DNA from: Thiomonas sp. | Lineage (GTDB): Bacteria > Pseudomonadota > Gammaproteobacteria > Burkholderiales > Burkholderiaceae_C | Direction of reading: 5' to 3' | Length of the DNA: 15,771 nt | Assembly (NCBI GenBank): GCA_027451915.1 | Contig: DAIDHU010000266.1 | Coordinates: forward strand, 1 to 15,771 | Shown: in pieces, positions 1 to 7,428 of the stretch | Layout: each line of letters begins with the position of its first letter | How positions within the stretch are numbered: position 1 is the stretch's first letter | Made by a program: the position numbers and the translations under genes | The notes under the pieces: generated by a model | Database searches by the model: none | Seen by the model: the letters and a program-made list of their open reading frames with translations, nothing else | Told to the model about the DNA's origin: nothing

Positions 1-1
1 G

Positions 2-3000
2 GCCGCTTCCGAGCCGCCCGCGATGTCGCAGCCGCCCGCCGAGCCCGAAGGATTCGCGGAACCCGAGCCCTCCTGGGAGCCCGAGTCGCTGGCAGCCTCC
101 GAGCCTGCCGTGGAGCTGCCGCCGCCGCACGCCTTCGCTCCCCCGGCCTGGCCCGATGCCTCGCTGCTCGACCTGGGCGAGCCTGCCCACGCCGCCGAGC
201 AGGAGCCTCCCGCGCCCGCGGCCAGCCCGCTGGAGTCCTCCGAGGAGCTCGAGCCCGCGACGGACGACGGCGTGAAGGTCATCGATCAGCTGCGCATCCC
301 GCAGGCCCTGCACACGATCTACCTGAACGAGGCTGACGAGCTGGTGCGCCACCTCGACCAGGAGGTCTCCGCCTGGGGCCATCATCCTCTGTCGCCCATC
401 GGTGAGCACGCGACCGCGCTGGCCCATCAGTTGCGCGGAAGTTCGGCCACCGTGGGGCTGCAAAGCGTGCAGCAGCTTGCCGATCTGCTCGAGCAGGCCA
501 TGCAGGGCCAGTCCGAGCACCCCGAGGCGCTCGACGCGGCGCAGCAGGGATTGCTGCCGCGCGCCGTGGAGGACATGCGCCGCGTGCTGCACCAGTTCGC
601 GGCCGGTTTCCTGCGTCCGGCCCAGCCGGAGCTGCTGGAACAGTTGCAGGCGCTGGTGCGTCATCTGGAGGACCTGCGCACGGCCGCCGCGCTGGCGGCC
701 AGCGAAGGCTTCGATGCGCCCGCCGAGCCGCCCGCCGAGCCACCCGCGCAGGCCGCGGCCGCGGCCGAAGAACTGGAATTGCACGAGGTCCTCGAGATCC
801 CCGAGGAGCTCGAAGCGCAGGCGCCTTCGCTGCTGCAAGCCCAGGCGCCCCAGGCCCGCGAAATCCCCGCGGAGTCGGCGCAGCCCGCCCCCGAGCTCAT
901 GCTGGACGCCGAACCCGCGGCGGCGCCGGGAACGGGCTCGCGCGACGCCATCGACGCCGAGCTGTTCCCCATTTTCGAATTCGAGGCGGCCGAGCTGCTG
1001 CCCCAGCTCGGGCGCTCGCTGCGCGAATGGGAAGCGCGCCCGGCCGACCTGTCGGCCGCGCGCCAGGCCATGCGCCTGCTGCATACCTTCAAGGGCAGCG
1101 CGCGCATGGCCGGCACCATGGCCCTGGGCGACATGGCCCATGGGCTGGAATCCGACATCGAGGCCCTGACGGCGCGCGAGGACGCGCGCCCGGACGAGGC
1201 GGCGCTGCTCGAGCTGATCGCGCGCTTCGACGCCATCAACACGCGTTTCGAGCGCCTGCGCGAGGCCAGCAGCCGGGGCGAAACCGAACTCGGCGAGATC
1301 CACCCGGAACGCGCGCTGCTCGAAGCCCAGGCACAACCCGGAGCGGCCGCGCCGGGTTCTGCCGGGCATGCGCCCGAAGGCGCCGGGGCGGCGCCTGCCG
1401 GGGACTCGGCGCAGGCCTTCGGACGCGCCCAGCCGGTGCGCGTGCAGGCCGCGCTGCTGGATCGCCTGGTCAACCAGGTCGGCGAGGTGAGCATCGCGCG
1501 CTCGCGCCTGGACAGCGAATTCGACGTCATCCGCTCGGGCGTGCGCGACCTCGGGGACAACCTGTCACGCCTGCGCGCGCAGGTACGCGACATCGAGCTT
1601 CAGGCCGATGCCCAGATGGCCGCGCGCACCCAGGCCACGCGCGACGACGGGCGCGATTTCGACCCGCTGGAATTCGACCGCTTCACGCGTTTCCAGGAAC
1701 TCACGCGCATGATGGCCGAGTCGGTCAATGACCTGGCGCTGGTGCAGGGTTCCCTGGGCCGCGCGCTGCAGTCCACCGAGGACAGCCTGCTGCGTCAGTC
1801 GCGCCTGACCCGCGAGTTGCAACGCGACCTGTTGCGCACCCGCATGGTCGAGTTCGACAGCATCTCCGAACGCCTGTACCGAACCGTTCGCCAGGCCAGC
1901 AAGGACGCGGGCAAGGCGGTGCGCCTGGACATCCAGGGCGGCACCATCGAACTCGATCGCGGGGTACTGGACCGCATGGCGCCGGCTTTCGAGCATCTGC
2001 TGCGCAACGCGGTCGCGCATGGGCTGGAGAGCCCGGAGGAGCGCGAGCGCGCGGGCAAGCCCGCGGTGGGCACCATCACGCTGGCCCTGCGCCACGACGG
2101 CAGCGAAGTGGTGGTGTCCATCGGCGATGACGGCGCCGGGCTGCACTATGCCGACATCGCCGCCAAGGCGCGCGCGCAGGGCCTGCTGGCCGAGGGCGAG
2201 CACCCCAGCCAGGCGCAGTTGCGCGAGATCATCTTCCTGCCGGGCTTTTCCAGCGCCGCCGAGACCACCGAGATGGCCGGACGGGGCGTGGGCCTGGACG
2301 TGGTGCGCACCGACACGCGCGCGCTGGGCGGGCGCGTGGAACTCGACTCCGTGCCCGGGCGCGGCACCACCTTCACCCTGGTGCTGCCGCTGACCACGGC
2401 GGTTACCCAGGTGGTGCTGCTGCGCGCCGGCGAGCGCATCCACGCGGTGCCTTCCAGCCTGTTCGACCTGGTGCTGCGCCTGCGCCCGGCGGAACTGGAT
2501 CCGGCACTGCGCGCGCGCCAGCTCGAGCATGCCGGGCAACAGCTGCCTCTGTACTGGCTGGGCGCGCTCACCGACGAATCGGGTGCCAGCAGCGAAGCCC
2601 CCGGGCGCACGGTGCCGGTGGTGCTGGTGCGCAGCGCCGCCCAGCGACTGGCGCTGCATGTGGACGAAGTGCTGGGCAACCAGGAAGTGGTGGTCAAGAA
2701 CCTGGGCCCGCAGCTCTCGCGCGTGCCCGGTCTCGCGGGCATCTCGGTGCTGCCCGACGGAGGCGTGGTGCTGATCTACAACCCGGTCGCGCTGGCCGCG
2801 GTGTACGGGGACAAGGCGGCCGAGCGCATGCGCTCACAGGCAGGCTCGCCCCGAGCCGACTCGCCGCAGTTGCTGCCGCAGGTGCCGATGCCCAGCGCCA
2901 ACACCGTGCTGGTGGTGGACGACTCGATCACCGTGCGCCGCGTGACCCAGCGATTCCTGACCCGCAACGGCTACACGGTGATGCTGGCCAAGGACGGGCT

Positions 3001-3292
3001 GGATGCGCTGGAGCAACTGCAGCAGACCCTGCCGGACGTCGTGCTCACCGACATCGAGATGCCTCGCATGGATGGTTTCGACCTCACGCGCAACATCCGC
3101 GCGGACGAGCGCACGCGCCACCTGCCTGTGATCATGATCACCTCGCGCATCGCCGACAAGCACCGCAACTACGCGCAGGAACTGGGGGTCAACCACTACC
3201 TGGGCAAGCCCTACTCCGAGGACGAGCTGCTGGGCCTGCTGCGCGAGTACGTGCTGGAAACAACCAGCGTGGAGCCCTGGTCAGGCGGTTGA
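2..3292 (+). CDS. Hybrid chemotaxis histidine kinase, CheA/ChpA (PilL) type, 5'-truncated
   Basis: This is a CheA-family kinase that autophosphorylates an Hpt histidine and passes the phosphate to response regulators; in the ChpA/PilL branch it controls type IV pilus twitching. The frame is open from base 2, so the gene enters from outside and the ATG at 23 need not be the start. In order: an acidic Pro/Ala/Glu-rich stretch; a first Hpt-like domain (AHQLRGSSATVG, His codon 425-427); a linker; a canonical Hpt (HTFKGSARMAG, His 1082-1084); a dimerisation region with a coiled-coil-like insert; a HATPase domain with N-box HLLRNAVAHGLE, G1 GDDGAG and G2 GRGVGLDVV; a CheW domain; and a receiver (VVDDS, phospho-acceptor Asp 3050-3052 in LTDIEMPRMDG, Lys 3206-3208 in GKPY). 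Two Hpt domains plus a C-terminal receiver fit ChpA/PilL better than flagellar CheA. The upstream pil/che genes, if present, lie outside the window, so the symbol is left open. Confidence 0.93.
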   Translation, partial: AASEPPAMSQPPAEPEGFAEPEPSWEPESLAASEPAVELPPPHAFAPPAWPDASLLDLGEPAHAAEQEPPAPAASPLESSEELEPATDDGVKVIDQLRIPQALHTIYLNEADELVRHLDQEVSAWGHHPLSPIGEHATALAHQLRGSSATVGLQSVQQLADLLEQAMQGQSEHPEALDAAQQGLLPRAVEDMRRVLHQFAAGFLRPAQPELLEQLQALVRHLEDLRTAAALAASEGFDAPAEPPAEPPAQAAAAAEELELHEVLEIPEELEAQAPSLLQAQAPQAREIPAESAQPAPELMLDAEPAAAPGTGSRDAIDAELFPIFEFEAAELLPQLGRSLREWEARPADLSAARQAMRLLHTFKGSARMAGTMALGDMAHGLESDIEALTAREDARPDEAALLELIARFDAINTRFERLREASSRGETELGEIHPERALLEAQAQPGAAAPGSAGHAPEGAGAAPAGDSAQAFGRAQPVRVQAALLDRLVNQVGEVSIARSRLDSEFDVIRSGVRDLGDNLSRLRAQVRDIELQADAQMAARTQATRDDGRDFDPLEFDRFTRFQELTRMMAESVNDLALVQGSLGRALQSTEDSLLRQSRLTRELQRDLLRTRMVEFDSISERLYRTVRQASKDAGKAVRLDIQGGTIELDRGVLDRMAPAFEHLLRNAVAHGLESPEERERAGKPAVGTITLALRHDGSEVVVSIGDDGAGLHYADIAAKARAQGLLAEGEHPSQAQLREIIFLPGFSSAAETTEMAGRGVGLDVVRTDTRALGGRVELDSVPGRGTTFTLVLPLTTAVTQVVLLRAGERIHAVPSSLFDLVLRLRPAELDPALRARQLEHAGQQLPLYWLGALTDESGASSEAPGRTVPVVLVRSAAQRLALHVDEVLGNQEVVVKNLGPQLSRVPGLAGISVLPDGGVVLIYNPVALAAVYGDKAAERMRSQAGSPRADSPQLLPQVPMPSANTVLVVDDSITVRRVTQRFLTRNGYTVMLAKDGLDALEQLQQTLPDVVLTDIEMPRMDGFDLTRNIRADERTRHLPVIMITSRIADKHRNYAQELGVNHYLGKPYSEDELLGLLREYVLETTSVEPWSGG

Positions 3293-3303
3293 AACCGTGG
3301 AGG

Positions 3304-3319
3304 GGGCCGCCCTCGGCCT
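3304..3319. terminator. Short hairpin between convergent genes
   Basis: GGCCG at 3305-3309 and CGGCC at 3314-3318 form a perfect 5-bp stem with a 4-base loop, extendable by one G-T pair. It lies in the 29-base gap between the convergent stops of the kinase and the photolyase, so it could serve both strands. There is no U tract and the stem is short, so a terminator role is a guess from position. Confidence 0.25.
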
Positions 3320-3321
3320 GC

Positions 3322-4887
3322 TCAGAACAAGCCGCCCTGCCTGCCGGGACCGGCCCGCCCCCGGGACACCGGGGCCGAGGGCGCTTGCGCCGCGCGCGCC
3401 GCGTCGTCCCGCACGACGGCATAGCGCTGCAGGGTGCGCTGGCGCGCCTGCGCGTGGTCGACCACGGGCAAGGGATAGTTCCTGCCCAGCTCGACCCCCG
3501 CCGCGCGCAGGCGCGCCGGCTCGGCCAGCCAGGGCGCATGAAGGCTGGGCGCATCCAGCCCTGCCAGCTCCGGCAGCCATGCGCGGATGTAATGCCCGTC
3601 GGGGTCGAACCGGCGGCTTTGCTCCAGGGGATTGAAAATGCGGAACCAGGGCTGCGCGTCGCAACCGCTGGATGAGGCCCATTGCCAGCCCCCGTTGTTG
3701 GAGGCCAGGTCGAAGTCCAGCAGCCAGCGGGCGAAATGCGCCTCGCCCAGGCGCCAGTCCAGGCCCAGGTCCTTGCACAGGAAACTCGCAACCACCATGC
3801 GCAGGCGGTTGTGCATGCGCCCGCTGGCCAGCAGCTCGCGCATGGCGGCGTCGACCAGCGGATAGCCGGTGCGCCCTTCGCACCAGGCCCGCAGCAGCTC
3901 CGGCGATGATTCCCACTCGATGCGATCGTAGGCGGCGCGGAAGGAGCGGCCCTGCGCCAGCTGCGGATGATGGAACAGCACCTGGGCGTAAAAGTCACGC
4001 CACACCAGCTCGGACAGCCAGGTGGCGGCGCCCGCGCTGCCTCCGAGCATGGCGCGCCAGGCGTGGCGTCCGAGCTCGCGAACGCTCAGGGTGCCGAAGC
4101 GCAGGTGCACCGACAGCCCGCTGGTGGCCTCGCGCGCGGGAAAATCGCGCGAGGCGGCGTAATCATCCAGGCGGCTCTGGAAGGCCTCCCAGGCCCGACG
4201 CCCCCCGCGGCTTCCCGGCTCCACCCCCTCGGGCAGGCGCGTCGGGAGGTCGAAGCCCAGTCGCGCCGGCGCGGGCATAGGCGGCAGGCCCTCGGGCAGG
4301 GGAAGCAGGCGATCGGCCGAAAGGGGACAGTCCAGCTCGGCCAGCTCGGCGCCCTCCGCGGCGCGCATGCGTGCCATCCAGGCATTCCTGTAGGGGGTGA
4401 ACACGCCGTAGGGCCGCCCCTGGCCGGTGCGCAGCGCGGGCGGCGGCACCATGACCTGGTCGTCGAAGGCGTGGAACTCGATTCCGGAGCCGGCCAGCTC
4501 GCCGGCCACGGCGGCTTCGCGGCGCTGCGCGAAGGGCTCGTAGTCGCGGTTGACGAACACCGCCTGCACGCCCAGGCGCCGCGCCAGCGCGGGCAGCTCG
4601 CCCGCCGCGCTGCCGTGCAGGGTCCACAATGCGCCGCCGCGGCGGCGCAGCTCGGCATCCAGCTCCTGCAGGCTGGCGTGGATGAAACTCACGCGGCGGT
4701 CGGCCCGCAGGCCCTGCTCCAGCAAGGCCTGCAGGATGTCGGTGTCGAACACGAAGACCAGCTGCACCCGCCTGCAGCGACGCAGCGCATGGTGCAGCGC
4801 GGCATGGTCCTGCAGCCGCAGGTCGCGGCGCAGCCAGACCAGTCCGAGATCGAGCTGGGAACTGGGCGAATCGGGAATGGGAGCCAT
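3322..4887 (-). CDS. phrB: Class I CPD deoxyribodipyrimidine photolyase
   Basis: This enzyme uses blue light and reduced FAD to split cyclobutane pyrimidine dimers. The product is 521 residues, close to the family norm. The N-terminal antenna domain begins at VWLRRDLRLQDH (residues 17-28), and the FAD domain spans about residues 240-480. Aligned by eye with E. coli PhrB, the electron-transfer tryptophans are W325, W378 and W401 (E. coli W306, W359, W382). FAD-contacting N397 is in NNGGW, and E293 and W296 of SELVWRDF match the CPD-binding Glu274 and Trp277. The usual GWMHNRLRM motif reads GRMHNRLRM here (W to R at 357), which is outside the triad. The frame stays open upstream to 5064, but that would run into yqgE and lacks family similarity, so the ATG at 4887 (MAPIPDS) is chosen; no clear Shine-Dalgarno precedes it. 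The antenna cofactor cannot be decided. The gene is divergent from yqgE with a 53-base gap. Confidence 0.95.
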   Translation of the reverse strand: MAPIPDSPSSQLDLGLVWLRRDLRLQDHAALHHALRRCRRVQLVFVFDTDILQALLEQGLRADRRVSFIHASLQELDAELRRRGGALWTLHGSAAGELPALARRLGVQAVFVNRDYEPFAQRREAAVAGELAGSGIEFHAFDDQVMVPPPALRTGQGRPYGVFTPYRNAWMARMRAAEGAELAELDCPLSADRLLPLPEGLPPMPAPARLGFDLPTRLPEGVEPGSRGGRRAWEAFQSRLDDYAASRDFPAREATSGLSVHLRFGTLSVRELGRHAWRAMLGGSAGAATWLSELVWRDFYAQVLFHHPQLAQGRSFRAAYDRIEWESSPELLRAWCEGRTGYPLVDAAMRELLASGRMHNRLRMVVASFLCKDLGLDWRLGEAHFARWLLDFDLASNNGGWQWASSSGCDAQPWFRIFNPLEQSRRFDPDGHYIRAWLPELAGLDAPSLHAPWLAEPARLRAAGVELGRNYPLPVVDHAQARQRTLQRYAVVRDDAARAAQAPSAPVSRGRAGPGRQGGLF

Positions 4888-4940
4888 GGCGAAGGGTAGG
4901 ATCGGGCGGCACGGGGCGCGGCACGATAATATGTTTCGCC
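4888..4940. promoter_or_regulatory. Divergent intergenic promoter region
   Basis: This 53-base gap separates the start codons of the photolyase (minus) and yqgE (plus), so it must hold or overlap the promoters for both directions if each is transcribed from here. It contains the only A/T-rich patch nearby, GATAATATG at 4925-4933. GATAAT on the plus strand and TATTAT-like sequence on the minus strand resemble -10 elements. No convincing -35 hexamer was found. The plus-strand -10 candidate sits so close to the ATG that a transcript from it would have almost no leader. Confidence 0.35.
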
Positions 4941-5516
4941 ATGAACCCCCGCAGCGACGCCTCGAACCTGAGCAACCAGTTCCTGATCGCGATGCCCGGC
5001 ATGGTCGATTCGTCCTTTGCCGGCAGCGTGATCTATGTGTGCGAGCACTCCTCCCGCGGAGCACTGGGGCTGGTGATCAACCGCCCCACCGACATCGTGC
5101 TCAAGGATCTGTTCGACCGCATCGAGCTCCCTCTGGAGCAGCCGGAGCTGGCGGCCCGCACCGTGTACTACGGCGGCCCGGTGCAGACCGAGCGCGGTTT
5201 CGTGCTGCACGACCCCACCGACCGGGCCTACGCCTCCACGCTGCAGGTGGCCGGCGGGCTGCAGATGACCACCTCCAAGGACGTGCTGGAGCATATTTCA
5301 GCCTCCGACGGGCCCAAGCGGTTTTTCGTGGCGCTGGGCTATTCGGGCTGGAGCGCCGGGCAGCTCGAGGACGAGATCGGGCGCAACGGCTGGCTGACCG
5401 TGGAGGCGGATTCGAGCATCGTGTTCGAAGTGGCGGTGGAGCAGCGTTTCGACGCCGCCATGTCCCTCATGGGCATCAGTGCGATGAGCCTGTCCAATAC
5501 CGCCGGCCATGCCTGA
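4941..5516 (+). CDS. yqgE: YqgE/AlgH family protein (UPF0301)
   Basis: This is a conserved proteobacterial protein of about 190 residues whose biochemical role is unclear; the Pseudomonas relative AlgH was named from effects on alginate production. The product is 191 residues, the usual length. Diagnostic segments are FLIAMPGMVDSSFAGSVIYV near the N-terminus (residues 14-33), CEHSSRGALGLVINRP (34-49), YYGGPVQTERGFVLH (76-90) and FFVALGYSGWSAGQLE (127-142). The start gives the family's normal N-terminus, although no strong Shine-Dalgarno is visible. It is the first gene of the plus-strand run, and its last 8 bases overlap ruvX. The yqgE-ruvX pairing is common in proteobacteria and supports both calls. 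Confidence 0.93.
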   Translation: MNPRSDASNLSNQFLIAMPGMVDSSFAGSVIYVCEHSSRGALGLVINRPTDIVLKDLFDRIELPLEQPELAARTVYYGGPVQTERGFVLHDPTDRAYASTLQVAGGLQMTTSKDVLEHISASDGPKRFFVALGYSGWSAGQLEDEIGRNGWLTVEADSSIVFEVAVEQRFDAAMSLMGISAMSLSNTAGHA

Positions 5517-5940
5517 GCGCGGTGCCGCGCCTGGCGACCCCGCCGTGCTGATGGGTTTCGACTTCGGCACGCGGCTGATCGGCGTGGCCGTGGGCAATAC
5601 CGTCACCGCGACCGCCAGCGCCCTGTGCAGCGTGGCGGCGGAGCGCCGGCAGCAGCGCTTCGAGGCCATCGCGCGGCTGCTCGCCCAATGGAACCCCTCG
5701 CGCCTGGTGGTGGGCCTTCCACTGTCGCGCGACGAAGGCGCCGAGCAGGACCGCAGCGCGCAGGCGCGTCGTTTCGCCAACCAGTTGCAGGGCCGCTTCG
5801 GCTTGCCCGTGTCCATGGTCGACGAGCGCTACACCTCCCGCGCCGCGGAAGACTCGGGCGCCGCGGACGTGGATGCGGAATCGGCGCGTCTGATTCTGGA
5901 ACAATACCTGCGAGATCCCGCCGCGAGCCGCGCCCCATGA
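5509..5940 (+). CDS. ruvX: RuvX/YqgF, pre-16S rRNA 5'-end processing nuclease
   Basis: This is an RNase H-like fold protein, known in E. coli as the essential YqgF needed for 5'-end maturation of 16S rRNA and historically called a putative Holliday junction resolvase. The product is 143 residues, typical for the family. Visible motifs are GFDFGTRLIGVAVG with the first acidic catalytic residue D18, LVVGLPLSRD (residues 67-75), VDERYTSRAAE with D105 and E106, and a terminal ESARLILEQYL helix. In many relatives the last motif has Asp near the Ser/Ala; here D122 and E124 are nearby. The ATG overlaps the end of yqgE by 8 bases and the stop overlaps the pyrR start (ATGA), which suggests translational coupling in both directions. 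Confidence 0.93.
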   Translation: MPERGAAPGDPAVLMGFDFGTRLIGVAVGNTVTATASALCSVAAERRQQRFEAIARLLAQWNPSRLVVGLPLSRDEGAEQDRSAQARRFANQLQGRFGLPVSMVDERYTSRAAEDSGAADVDAESARLILEQYLRDPAASRAP

Positions 5941-6464
5941 CCCATTCCCCCCCTCCCGACGCCGAGGCGCTGTACGCGCGCCTGCGCGAACTCGTGCGCG
6001 CCTGGCTGGCCGCGCAGGACACGCCCCCCACCCTGGTGGGGGTGTACTCCGGCGGCGCCTGGCTGGCCGAGCGCCTGCACGAGGACCTGGCCTTGCCCAC
6101 GCCGCTGGGCGTGGTGTCATCGACCCTGCACCGGGACGACTTCGGCACCCGCGGCCTGCACCCCAGCGGCAACCGCACCGAGCTTCCCTTCGAGGTCAAC
6201 GCGCGCTCGATCCTGCTGGTCGACGACGTGCTCTACACCGGACGCACCATTCGCGCCGCGATCAACGAGCTGTACGACTTCGGTCGCCCCGCGCGCATCG
6301 ACCTGGCCGTGCTGATCGACCGCGGCGGGCGCGAGCTGCCGATCTGCGCCAGCCTGGTGGGCGCCACCGTCGAGCTGCCGCCGCGCACCATGCTGGCGCT
6401 GGAGCGCGACCCCGCGGCCGGGCCGCGGGCCATGCGCCTGGCGTACCTGGAGTCCGAATCCTGA
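5937..6464 (+). CDS. pyrR: PyrR-family uracil phosphoribosyltransferase / pyr regulator
   Basis: PyrR proteins bind PRPP and catalyse UMP formation from uracil; in Bacillus they also bind pyr mRNA to attenuate the operon. The product is 175 residues. The PRPP-binding signature is LLVDDVLYTGRT (residues 93-104), preceded by the STLHRDDF segment (62-69) and followed by LIDRGGRELP (126-135). Compared with Bacillus PyrR from memory, the KTRG loop reads YSGG (37-40) and DRGHRELPIRAD reads DRGGRELPICAS, so positions near the RNA-binding face differ. The frame is open upstream inside ruvX, but the ATG at 5937 fits the family N-terminus. It overlaps ruvX by 4 bases and shares one base with the pyrB start. 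No PyrR-type attenuator hairpin was seen upstream of pyrB, where there is no gap, so regulation by RNA binding is doubtful. Confidence 0.9.
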   Translation: MTHSPPPDAEALYARLRELVRAWLAAQDTPPTLVGVYSGGAWLAERLHEDLALPTPLGVVSSTLHRDDFGTRGLHPSGNRTELPFEVNARSILLVDDVLYTGRTIRAAINELYDFGRPARIDLAVLIDRGGRELPICASLVGATVELPPRTMLALERDPAAGPRAMRLAYLESES

Positions 6465-7420
6465 TGGCCGCCCATCCCCAACTCAACCGCCACGGCGAAC
6501 TGCGCCATCTGCTGTCCATCGAGGGCCTGCCGCGCGACGTGCTGCTGCACATCATGGACACCGCGCAGGGCTTCATGAGCTTCGGCGAGCGCGAGGTCAA
6601 GAAGGTGCCGCTGCTGCGCGGCAAGAGCGTGTTCAACCTGTTCTTCGAGAATTCCACGCGCACCCGCACGACCTTCGAGATCGCCGCGCAGCGCCTGTCG
6701 GCCGATGTGTTCAATCTGGATATCCAGCGCTCCAGCACCGCCAAGGGCGAGTCGCTGCTGGACACCATCGCCAACCTGGAGGCGATGGACGCCGACATCT
6801 TCGTCGTGCGCCACAGCCAGAGCGGGGCGCCCTTCCTGATCGCCTCGCACACTCCCGAACACGTCCACGTGGTCAACGCCGGCGACGGGCGCCACGCCCA
6901 CCCCACGCAAGGGCTGCTGGACATGATGACCATTCGCCACTACAAGCGCGACTTCCACGCGCTGACGGTGGCCATCGTGGGCGACATCGTGCACTCGCGG
7001 GTGGCGCGCTCGGACATTCACGCACTGACCACGCTGGGAGTTCCCGAGGTGCGCGCGGTGGGCCCCAAGACCCTGGTGCCGGGGGATCTGCGCGACATGG
7101 GCGTGCGCGTGTGCCATGACATCGAGGAGGGCCTGCGCGGCGCCGATGTGGTGATCGCGCTGCGCCTGCAGAACGAACGCATGGCCGGCGGCCTGCTGCC
7201 CTCGGCCAGCGAATTCCACATGATGTATGGCCTCACCCCCGAGCGCCTGCGCCTGGCCCGCGAGGATGCCATCGTCATGCACCCCGGCCCGATCAACCGT
7301 GGCGTCGAGCTCGACTCGGCCGTGGCCGACGGGCCGCAGAGCGTGATCCTGCCCCAGGTGCGCTTCGGCATCGCGGTGCGCATGGCCGTGCTCTCCATCG
7401 TCGCCAACACCTCCGCCTGA
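6464..7420 (+). CDS. pyrB: Aspartate carbamoyltransferase catalytic subunit
   Basis: PyrB condenses carbamoyl phosphate with aspartate to form N-carbamoyl-aspartate, the committed step of de novo pyrimidine synthesis in the cytoplasm. The product is 318 residues. Carbamoyl-phosphate and active-site motifs are all present: FFENSTRTRTTFE (residues 60-72), the mobile-loop lysine K94 in SSTAKGES, GRHAHPTQ (142-149), LRLQNERM, and HPGPINRGVE near the C-terminus. The start overlaps the pyrR stop by one base (TGATG), with a GGAG about 12 bases upstream. The dihydroorotase-like gene follows after 8 bases. No pyrI regulatory-subunit gene is present, and the partner gene lacks catalytic residues, so this is probably a class A (PyrB-PyrC') enzyme like that of pseudomonads. 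Confidence 0.97.
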   Translation: MAAHPQLNRHGELRHLLSIEGLPRDVLLHIMDTAQGFMSFGEREVKKVPLLRGKSVFNLFFENSTRTRTTFEIAAQRLSADVFNLDIQRSSTAKGESLLDTIANLEAMDADIFVVRHSQSGAPFLIASHTPEHVHVVNAGDGRHAHPTQGLLDMMTIRHYKRDFHALTVAIVGDIVHSRVARSDIHALTTLGVPEVRAVGPKTLVPGDLRDMGVRVCHDIEEGLRGADVVIALRLQNERMAGGLLPSASEFHMMYGLTPERLRLAREDAIVMHPGPINRGVELDSAVADGPQSVILPQVRFGIAVRMAVLSIVANTSA

Positions 7421-7428
7421 GCGCCCCC

